Below, one piece after another: positions 56,697-64,000 of a stretch of 64,000 nt of DNA; the first letter of the stretch is position 1; every line of letters begins with the position of its first letter. The notes under the pieces are model-generated. The model was not told the DNA's origin. It worked only from the letters and a program-made list of their open reading frames with translations, and made no database searches. This DNA comes from Symsagittifera roscoffensis. Lineage: Eukaryota; Xenacoelomorpha; Acoela; Convolutidae. Where the stretch lies: NCBI RefSeq assembly GCF_963678635.1, contig NC_087067.1, forward strand, positions 10,091,716-10,155,715, written 5' to 3'. The translations under genes were made by a program, and so were the position numbers.

Positions 56697-56828
56697 CTGA
56701 GAAATATGTGTTCGAGTCCACAGAGTCCGTGTTTGTAGCGACTCTTGTCGTATCTGGCCACTGCTGTGCTCAGTTTGTCCTCCGCCAGTCGGAGGTCGTC
56801 ATGAAGACATCCCAAATGTGACTCGATG
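56697..56828 (-). CDS. possible orphan exon, coiled-coil-like
   Basis: Open between an acceptor (ATGTGTTGCAG) and a donor (TTTCTCAG|GTATAG), 132 bases. The product contains LHDDLRLAEDKLSTAVAR, a heptad-like pattern resembling tropomyosin-type coiled coils, then KHGLCGLEHIFL, which does not. GC content is higher than around it. No partner exon is found, so it may be chance or a relic. Confidence 0.28.
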
Positions 56829-57097
56829 CTGCAACACATTTTCCACAATTATTACAAAAAAACTCCTTTGAACATTAAGGAAACAAACATAAGTTGGGTC
56901 GAGACAGTCGAAACATATCAATTTTCTGTCGAATTGATCGAAAGATAAATCGCAAACTATCAAACCGGTTTTTCGACCGATGAGTTTTTTTCTAATTCTC
57001 AGAATAGAAAACCACCGTAAGCCTTTCTACTCCACCCAAACTTGAATCTCAATTTTCAAAATATATTAACAGCAGTGAGTAGACAAGTTGCATATGT

Positions 57098-57303
57098 GCA
57101 TGGGGATCTAGGATTTTCTCGAGGAGCGGAGGGGGGTGAATTTTCAAAAAACATTGAACGTTTGTTCAACTTTTATTATGATAAATGAAGAAATTTTTTT
57201 ATGTTACAGATATTGTTGCAGCGCAAATATAAAACAATAGTACAAATGCATATAAACGTAAATGTGCGAAAGTATAAATGCATATAAATGTAAATGCATA
57301 CAG
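57098..57303. repeat. hAT-like MITE fragment and AT-rich spacer
   Basis: CATGGGGATCTAGGATTTTC with a GGAGGGGGGTGAATTTTC block is the left end of the CAGGGGCGGAT family; the rest is missing. Confidence 0.45.
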
Positions 57304-57520
57304 GGACAGTAGCCAAGCGTATACATGGTGCGTCCCGGCGGGTTCGGCGCCGGTTCGAATCCCGACTAGGTCATTTCCTTTCTAGAACTCGAATGTGCAC
57401 CGAACCTGATGGGATGCCCCGTAACCAGGTTCGGTCCCCCCAAAACCGATTTTAACCGTCTCTTCGCTCTAATTTGGTTCAGCCTTGATTAAGGCTGACC
57501 TTTAAAAAGAGCAATTTGTC
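57304..57520 (+). repeat. tRNA-derived SINE, second type
   Basis: AGTAGCCAAGCGTATACATG (A-box-like) is followed by CGCCGGTTCGAATCCCGAC (a perfect B box). The following body is GC-richer than its surroundings and ends around a TTGATTAAGGCTGACC stretch. Unrelated to 56010-56460 outside the promoter boxes. Confidence 0.65.
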
Positions 57521-57782
57521 TCAAGGACAAATACTGGCCATTTTTGCAGCTTGCTTTGATTTATGCAGTTGTTTGTGGCCGATGTTACCGATGATAGAGT
57601 TTGTTAAAATTATCGTTATATTTTCAAATTTCCGTTATATTTCCGGAGTTATTTTGCCGAGAAAATACTCATTAATTAAAGTGTTTAAAAACCGTTTTTT
57701 TATAATCTTGGAGATTGACGCGCACATTTTGGCGCCCCACAAGGGACCACTGTTTTTGGCGGACCCGAGTGTATCCTTCCGT
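57521..57782. other. non-coding
   Basis: The 164-residue plus frame crossing here runs into the minisatellite and is not considered a gene. Confidence 0.45.
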
Positions 57783-58007
57783 CAGTTGGCCGAAAGTCGT
57801 CAGAGTACCAGTTGGCCGAAAGTCGTCAGAGTACCAGTTGGCCGAAAGTCGTCAGAGTACCAGTTGGCCGAAAGTCGTCAGAGTACCAGTTGGCCGAAAG
57901 TCGTCAGAGTACCAGTTGGCCGAAAGTCGTCAGAGTACCAGTTGGCCGAAAGTCGTCAGAGTACCAGTTGGCCGAAAGTCGTCGGAGTACCAGTTGGCCG
58001 AGTGGCC
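57783..58007 (+). repeat. 26-bp minisatellite, 8 full units
   Basis: Units starting CAGTTGGCCGAAAGTCGTC repeat every 26 bases at 57783, 57809, 57835, 57861, 57887, 57913, 57939 and 57965, plus a partial one at 57991. Units are identical except for one A to G in the last. There are no spacers. The unit has no stop codon in any plus frame, which is why three long frames overlap here. Confidence 0.95.
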
Positions 58008-58630
58008 TAAGCTGACGCCGATTATATAGGCTGTTAAATCGAGATTCAATCAGTCCCAGCGAGGAGCTGAAAAAAGCAGAAAAACGAACGCGACATATTT
58101 CTTATTTATCAAGAACTGACAAAGGAAATTCAGAGAGGCCTACCGAGAAATTCAGGTGTCGATTGAGTTGTCAAGCGCAAGCCAGCTACAGACGTTTTGT
58201 GGAAGTGATAGAAGCAATCATGGAACAATTTGTCTGCGTCTGGCCGATGGTTTGATAATCCGAAAACCGGTGACCGCCCAATCTCCAAAAAATCGTCAAA
58301 AAACTGTAAGACTATTCTAATTTTTACAAACTTGCAATAAAATTGTGTACGATGTGTTAATGTCTTATTGTATCCCAACTCAAAGCAAGCTACAAGTGGT
58401 AACTTTTTCTCGATACCAAAAATTTTTGGATATTTGTGAACAGAATTTTATTCCGTGAAATCGGATCATAGACAAAGGGTACTAGACTAGTTTTTGGGTT
58501 GGTTTACGACTCGAACCTGCTGACCAAAATTTTCCAAAAAATTTTGGGAAAAAAGTAAAAATTTCCAAAAAATCGTCAAAACGTCCCCATAATTCTGCGA
58601 AACTGTGCTGTAACATGACACCAACCTTAT
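58008..58630. other. unresolved sequence upstream of the BEL leader
   Basis: Probably holds the 5' LTR and primer-binding site of the BEL element, but without the 3' LTR neither can be placed. The phrase AAAAAATCGTCAAAA occurs at about 58288 and 58563. Confidence 0.35.
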
Positions 58631-58634
58631 GGTA

Positions 58635-59150
58635 AGTGGTCTGGTAGCGAAATATCAGGCAAATTAAGTTGAGTTTTTTCATCCTCAGGTTTTTTCCGCG
58701 TGTGTTGTTGGAACTTAACCGATTTGCCTGATTCTCCAACCCCATTGGTAAACTTAAGGTTTACAACGACTTGATACCTGTTTGCATCCGTTCGCTTTTC
58801 AAAACATTCGTTTCGCAACGACTGACTAAGTGGTCCGGGACGGTAAAATTAAGCAAGTTAAGTTGTTGTCTTTCATCCTCAGGTTTGCTCCGCGTGTGTT
58901 GTTGGTTTTCAACCGACTTGCTTAATTCCCAAACCTCTTGGTAATTCGTCGAGCTACTAGCCGATTAGTAGTGACGCACCGTCGTACGACCGTTCAACAA
59001 ATTTCGTACACTGTAACATCATCCTAAGTGGTCAGGGAGGTGATATTAAGTAAGTTAAGTTGGTTTTATTCATCCTCAGGTTACTCCGTGTGTGTTGTTT
59101 GATATCAACCGACTTACTTAATCCCCAGCCCCATTGGTAACTTTACTCAC
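58635..59150 (+). promoter_or_regulatory. three ~195-bp leader repeats, each with a hairpin
   Basis: Each unit starts TAAGTGGTC, has a left stem arm, a conserved CATCCTCAGG (58680, 58874, 59071) and GTGTGTTGTT in the loop, a right arm, and ends near TTGGTAA. Stem arms are 58654-58664/58722-58732, 58848-58858/58916-58926 and 59045-59055/59112-59122. Each pair is perfectly complementary over 11 bases although the stem sequence differs between units. Lying just before gag in the sense strand, it may be an RNA element for packaging, dimerisation or translation; that is inference. Confidence 0.75.
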
Positions 59151-59228
59151 CGAAAACCGTTCCGAATCGCCCCGCAAACGCCCGATAACCGTTAAGTATA
59201 GTTTGAGTTAAGTATAGACCCTAGAGCC

Positions 59229-62036
59229 ATGGATGAGAACTTTCAGAAGAGGGTTCAAAGGTTATTTGCGAAGCGAACCAAACTTGAAAATGAACTGTAC
59301 AAGTGCCATGAAATTATAATTGAGAACATTGAAAGTCAGAGTCGCTCATCAAAGATTGACACTCAGATTCAGAATTGCAAGAGCCTGATAGAGACTGCAG
59401 TTGAAATAAATGAGGAATTGATTAAGTTAGCTTCTAAAAGTGTTGATCCTGATAAATTGATACCAGCGCAGGATATGTGGCTTCATACGGTTACATCAAG
59501 AAACGATACAGTTTTACAGAAGGCTGCATCATATAAAACTGGCTTAAACGTTGAACCTGAGGAAACAGAGCTTGACAATGTTTCAGAATCGTTAAGTACG
59601 ATCGTAACAACACAACCACAAGATTCACATGAAGCAGATGCGCGCTCTAAGGTGTCGCGGTACAGTAGTCGACATCATAAATCAGGTTCGCATAAATCCA
59701 GTCGCTATACCGTCGCGCAGTCAAAAACATCAACTGAGAAGAGGCGAGATTTGGTGGTTTTGAAGAAGCAGCAGGAGGAACTTGAGAGACAAGCAAAGGT
59801 GTCATTGAAGTTGAAAGCGCAGCAAAATAAAATAAAAGAACAGCAAGGTAATTTAGAGTTGGAAGAACTAGCTGAGGTACACCGCAAGAAACTGGCTGAA
59901 ATTGAGTTAAAGGAATTCGAGTTGGAAGAAGAGCTTTCTGCAGCAAGTGAGAAGATAGGAAATGCTAGCGTAGCACATGTTGACCCACAACGTACTGAAC
60001 AATGGGTAGAAAACGTTGTCACTGAGCAAGAGCAGGCCGAAGTTGTTGCAAGCTCAGAGCAAAGTCATCCAGTAGTCGAGAGTTCCACTTTGATTGCTAC
60101 TGATGTTTTGCAAGGGGTTGGTGCCGTCGTCAGCGGGGGTGCCGTCGTCAACGCTGGTCAAACCACATACAGTGAACCGGGAGGCCACAATAGGAATCGA
60201 ATTCAGGCTCAGAGATCAAGTTTGGTCCAATCGCGTCTGTCATTGCACTCAATCGAGAACCCATCTAGTTTACCACAGTTCGTTGCCTCCAGCTCAAACT
60301 TTGTTACTCCACACTTAGCGTCAACACCTCATGCTGAAGTTTCGCAAAATCACAATCTGATACCACAAGCAGGTGGTAGCATTCCCGCTTCAATGCCCTT
60401 TAGTAATCCCACCATTAATGTGGCACCGCCTTCTGTGTCGACCGTTACTAATCCAGTTTCGCTTCCGGCGAGTCAACCTTTTGTTTCTCCATTAACCGTT
60501 CCGATTCCCATTTCGCTTCCGATTATTCAACCATTTGTCCCGTCAACCGTTCCTATTCCCTCTTTGCTTCCGGTCAGTCAGCCACATTCCGGCCCCGTTT
60601 CAACTGGGTATCAGGCGCCTGCAGCGCCATCCCATCAACCTATAAATGTTCCAAACAACCCAACAAGTTTCTCAAGTGAACACTATAACCCGTATAGCAG
60701 TTTGTGGAGACCTGCCGCGACTGCGCAAACGATGCCAGTTCCTCAATACTGTGCACCGCCCTCAAACGTTTTCTCAGTGACAACTCCTGTTGTTCCACCA
60801 AACACCGTAGTTCCTTATACAAGTTTTGGGACTGTGTTTTACACCCAGCCGCAAACTCATCCAGTTGTTGAAACAGCGCATCAAGGTTATCCACCTACAT
60901 ATCCTGCGCCCACTACGGGCCCGTCTTACGTGCCTAATAGCGACGAACAACCCATCTCGGCGAGAGAGTTAGCAGACATCATTCTGCATAGCCGCAAAGA
61001 CCGTCTACCGGAGTTGAAATTGGAAGTGTTTGATGGAGAACCACTTAACTGGTATGAATGGTTCGGGCAGTTCCAAGCAACAGTTGATTCGGCTATGCTA
61101 ACTGATGATGAAAAACTCAAATATCTGAAAACACACGTTAAAGACAAAGCCAAGAGTGCAATTGCGGAATACGGCTACAGTGGAGTGTTGTATAAGGATG
61201 CTCTAGCAACTCTCCAGAGAAAGTTTGGGCAACCTCATGTTGTAGTTGGTGCACATTTGGATAAGTTGAAGAATTTTCCCGCATTGAAGATGCACAACTC
61301 TGACCATGTTATAAGTTTTTCTGCGGTGATTTCTGGGCTCGTAGCTGTTTTTAGGTCTTTGTCGTTCAATGACGACTTGAAGAGTGTGAACCTATTAAAT
61401 CAAGCCGTCAGTAAGCTTCCTCCAAATCTAAAAGAGGCATGGTCCATGCATACTGTTAGACAACATTGGCAGCGATTAACATTGCTAGACTTCAACGATT
61501 GGCTTAAGAATAAGGCAGAAGGCCATGAGCGATTGAAATCTTTAGTCAAAGTCGAGCAGCCAGTTAAGCAAAAAGTAGTTACAAAAGTGCTTGCAGGTAA
61601 CACTAAGGTAAGTTCTAAGGATGAGAAAAGTAGAGAAAAGACAAGGTTTCCTACATGCTCGCTATGCAAAGGGCAGCATGCACTCTGGAACTGTTCCGTG
61701 TTCAAAGAGAAAAACGCAACACAAAGGGCTAAATATGTAGCAGAACAAAAGCTCTGTTTTTCTTGTTTACAAGGCAACCATACCTTCCGAAAGTGCCAAA
61801 AGGCAAGAAAATGCCCAAAACAGGACTGTGAGAGCACTCACAATGTGCTTCTTCATGGAGCCGAGAAAGTTTTCCCGCCCAAAGAGGCCGACCGATCACC
61901 ATCAACTCGAACTAATACAAACACTACTTCTGCAAACAACGCAGCTTGTGTTAAACCTTGTGAGGGAACTGCAAAAGGTATTCTTGGTAGATGTGTCCTC
62001 TGGTTCGGAAAATTCGAATGCACTAGCACTTTGTGA
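59229..62036 (+). CDS. gag: BEL/Pao Gag, 935 aa
   Basis: The structural protein of the element, expected to form the particle that carries its RNA. The start AGAGCCATGG has a good context. Residues ~1-110 hold an N-terminal helical part. Residues ~175-245 are a strongly charged coiled coil (KKQQEELERQ and on). Residues ~300-560 are rich in Pro, Ser and Thr. From ~590 (LPELKLEVFDGEPLNWYEW) comes the conserved BEL Gag core known as DUF1759. Three zinc-knuckle-like Cys/His clusters follow: CSLCKGQHALWNC at ~809, CFSCLQGNHTFRKC at ~842, and CPKQDCESTHNVLLH at ~861. The TGA at 62034-62036 overlaps the protease codons for the active site in another frame. Confidence 0.9.
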   Translation: MDENFQKRVQRLFAKRTKLENELYKCHEIIIENIESQSRSSKIDTQIQNCKSLIETAVEINEELIKLASKSVDPDKLIPAQDMWLHTVTSRNDTVLQKAASYKTGLNVEPEETELDNVSESLSTIVTTQPQDSHEADARSKVSRYSSRHHKSGSHKSSRYTVAQSKTSTEKRRDLVVLKKQQEELERQAKVSLKLKAQQNKIKEQQGNLELEELAEVHRKKLAEIELKEFELEEELSAASEKIGNASVAHVDPQRTEQWVENVVTEQEQAEVVASSEQSHPVVESSTLIATDVLQGVGAVVSGGAVVNAGQTTYSEPGGHNRNRIQAQRSSLVQSRLSLHSIENPSSLPQFVASSSNFVTPHLASTPHAEVSQNHNLIPQAGGSIPASMPFSNPTINVAPPSVSTVTNPVSLPASQPFVSPLTVPIPISLPIIQPFVPSTVPIPSLLPVSQPHSGPVSTGYQAPAAPSHQPINVPNNPTSFSSEHYNPYSSLWRPAATAQTMPVPQYCAPPSNVFSVTTPVVPPNTVVPYTSFGTVFYTQPQTHPVVETAHQGYPPTYPAPTTGPSYVPNSDEQPISARELADIILHSRKDRLPELKLEVFDGEPLNWYEWFGQFQATVDSAMLTDDEKLKYLKTHVKDKAKSAIAEYGYSGVLYKDALATLQRKFGQPHVVVGAHLDKLKNFPALKMHNSDHVISFSAVISGLVAVFRSLSFNDDLKSVNLLNQAVSKLPPNLKEAWSMHTVRQHWQRLTLLDFNDWLKNKAEGHERLKSLVKVEQPVKQKVVTKVLAGNTKVSSKDEKSREKTRFPTCSLCKGQHALWNCSVFKEKNATQRAKYVAEQKLCFSCLQGNHTFRKCQKARKCPKQDCESTHNVLLHGAEKVFPPKEADRSPSTRTNTNTTSANNAACVKPCEGTAKGILGRCVLWFGKFECTSTL

Positions 62037-64000
62037 CACCGGTTCCACTCATTCTTGGGTTTCCGCGGCACTCGTTGAACGTCTGAAATTAGTTGGCACG
62101 CCCGTAAATGTTACGACCGATGGTTTTAACTCAGCCAAGGTATCTAAAACTCAACGAGTTCACTTGAAAGTTTCCGCAAAGCCCAATGAAAGTGAATTTT
62201 CGTTTTCGTTTGTCGCTTTCGTTAAGCACAACATGTATATAGGACCCGATGTTATAAACGTTTCCGAATTGCAGGTCAAATACCCGCAACTAGCCCCGTT
62301 AAAGACGACTGCGTATAATTACAAAGAGATTGAGATAGTTATAGGACAGGACTTCTATCATGCGATAAGACCCCTCGAACATGTCTTCGGAGATGAACTT
62401 GACTCACCGTGCGCCGTCCGACTTCCGATAGGTTGGGTCATTAGTGGTCCGTCTCCTGATCGTTCGTCCTTAAATTCTTCTTCCTTTAACTGCGTTACGG
62501 ACGATATTTCTCTGACCGACCAAATCAAAACTTGGTATGAGTTAGAGTCGTATGGTGCGTTCAAGCAAGTAGATGCCCGTTCCGCCGCAGACAAGCGTGC
62601 TTTGTCGATCCTAAAAACTGAAACCGTTCACGATGGTGAGCGTTACACTGTACCGATGCTGTGGAGTGATAATGATGTTAGCTTGCCTAACAATTATTAT
62701 TCTTCATTAGCCCAATTAAAGTCGTTAGAGAAAAGATTAGATAAAGATCCGTTACTTCGCAAGAAGTATACCGAAACAATCAGAGAAGATATAAGTAAAG
62801 GATATGTCATAACCGTCAACCCGCACGATCCCAGCTCACGAGCCGAACGTGAGTGGTATCTTCAACACCATCCGGTTTGGAACCCGAACAAACCCGGCAA
62901 GGTGCGCCGTGTGCTCAATGGAGCATCCAAATTTCATGGCACTTCCTTAAATAGATCTCTCTTGGTTGGCCCGGATCTCCTTCAAAATCTTATTTTTGTA
63001 CTGTTGAGGTTCCGTCAACACAAGTACGCCGTCTCAGCGGACATAGAAGGTATGTTCTTACAAGTTGGAGTACTTGCGCGAGATCAACCGTCTCTCCGTT
63101 TTTTGTGGCGGGAGGACCCCACTTCAAGTGTGGTGGTTCACCAATACACCCGTCATATTTTTGGCGCTCGTGATTCGCCAACTTGTGATTCGCCAACTCG
63201 TGCTTCTGATAATCAAGCTGAATACCCCGAAGCCGCTTCAGCCGTTGTCCAGAAGTTTTACATGGACGACTATCTTGACTCGTTCGAAAATACCGCTGAC
63301 GCTCTTAGCCTAAGTAAAGACTTAGTCGCAATGCTCAAATTAGGTGGGTTTAACCTGACAAAGTTTGTTAGCAACGTACCCGAAGTTACAACCGCTCTTA
63401 ATCCGGACAACCGTGAGTCCAACCCGTCAGTTAAGGATATTTGTAAGAGTCCAGACCAATCGTCGCATGTTCTTGGTCTCAGGTGGGATCATGTAAAAGA
63501 TACCCTAGTAGTAAGTAGAGGTGTTGATCGACCACTAGATAAAGCAATTACTCAACGCACCGTGTTGAGTTTTGTTTCCTCAGTTTTTGATCCAATAGGA
63601 CTGGTAGCTCCATATACTGTGAAAGCGCGCCTTTTACTAAAAGACATATGGAGAATCAGTGGTCAAAAGTGGGATGATGATCTCCCAGAGGAAATTAAAC
63701 AACAATTTCTAGATTGGCACTCAGGACTTCCACTATTAGGTACTCTGACGATACCTCGTAGCTACTTTACCGAACCGTTCGACCGGTGTGAACTTCACAC
63801 GTTCGGTGATAGTTCGCAGGACGTTTTTTGCGCCGTATCGTTTCTCCGGGCCCGACTTGCTAAATCGCAAAAGACCGAGTTAGCTTTTGTATTTGGGAAA
63901 GCCCGTGTAGCGCCTATGAAGATGCTCTCCATTCCCAAGTTAGAGCTTCAGGCTGCTCTGCTTGCGACTCGACTCAAAGAAGAGATTTTGAAAGCGCTTA
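61741..64000 (+). CDS. pol: BEL/Pao Pol: protease, RT, RNase H (partial)
   Basis: Open in the +1 frame relative to gag from after a TAG at 61738 to the window edge; real coding probably starts near 61975-61990. The aspartic protease has active site CDTGSTHSW at 62032 (the DUF1758 type). A linker with GWVISGP at 62430 and KTWYELESYGAF at 62527 follows, as is typical of BEL. The reverse transcriptase has motif A AVSADIEGMFLQV at about 63031 and motif C FYMDDYLDSF at 63256. The Pao-specific SSVFDPIGLVAPYTVKARL is at 63574 (Peptidase_A17/Pao region). RNase H starts at LHTFGDSSQDVFCAV, 63793. No internal stop. The frame change may be a programmed frameshift or one indel; most BEL elements use a single frame, so an indel is plausible. 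Confidence 0.88.

Larger units (their letters stand above)
58625..64000 (+). mobile_element. BEL/Pao LTR retrotransposon, 5' part
   Basis: Order: leader with three hairpin repeats, gag, protease, reverse transcriptase, RNase H. All visible coding sequence is open apart from one change of frame between gag and protease, and active-site motifs are intact, so it looks recent. It runs off the right edge; integrase and 3' LTR are not in the window. The left limit is uncertain. Confidence 0.85.

Noticed and set aside
57783-58007. CRISPR-like array
   Set aside because: The 26-bp units are directly adjacent with no unique spacers, and the window is eukaryotic.
57516-58029. Overlapping plus-strand frames of 164, 104 and 67 residues
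   Set aside because: They are open only because the 26-bp unit has no stop in any frame; no conserved features outside the array.

Overview
The window looks like AT-rich, repeat-dense nuclear DNA from an invertebrate animal. I cannot name the species. The grounds are long gene-poor stretches, exons with clear GT/AG splice sites, Ty3/gypsy and BEL/Pao LTR retrotransposon pol genes, a dead LINE, tRNA-derived SINE heads and many short non-autonomous DNA elements. Nothing in it looks bacterial: there are no operons, Shine-Dalgarno sites or CRISPR arrays.

The sequence is three contigs joined by two 200-base N gaps (24003-24202 and 44981-45180). The middle contig (24203-44980) matches positions 944 to about 23423 of the first, in the same order and orientation, so the first 45 kb holds two versions of one locus. 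Each version carries, in order: a dimer of ~1 kb repeats, a mariner-like MITE, a gene for a 225-residue two-pass membrane protein (minus strand, 5611-6288 and 28993-29670), a variable region, a dead LINE (about 16210-16890 and 40360-40975), and the last exon of a SNAP-25-type SNARE gene (minus strand, 20915-21066 and 42472-42623). The versions differ by insertions. Version 1 has a broken gypsy element (about 7070-11897) inside a foldback element and a 0.5 kb repeat at 12551. Version 2 has a MITE at 30308 with a clean empty site in version 1, a foldback element at 31346, another MITE at 32450, and a 1 kb repeat at 38982 flanked by 57-bp direct repeats. Because the middle contig is contained in the first and bounded by gaps, an uncollapsed second haplotype is at least as likely as a true tandem duplication.

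The third contig (45181-64000) has the next-to-last exon of the SNAP-25-type gene (48479-48667, minus), whose splice phase and protein alignment fit the terminal exon exactly, and a possible further upstream exon (52160-52353). The rest of 45-57 kb is old repeats: two hAT-like MITEs with 8-bp target duplications (48002-48407, 51624-51783), a 199-bp repeat flanked by 72-bp direct repeats (46455-46797), several copies of an unnamed AGCCGGTT repeat, and two tRNA-derived SINEs. From about 57.8 kb come a 26-bp minisatellite and then the 5' part of a young-looking BEL/Pao retrotransposon: a leader with three ~195-bp repeats, each able to fold into a hairpin whose stem bases differ between repeats but stay paired, then gag (59229-62036) and an overlapping open protease-RT-RNase H frame that runs off the window.

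The items most worth a second look are the covarying triple hairpin in the BEL leader, the non-autonomous repeats flanked by 57-72 bp direct repeats, and the SNARE gene split across an assembly gap with two versions of its last exon.
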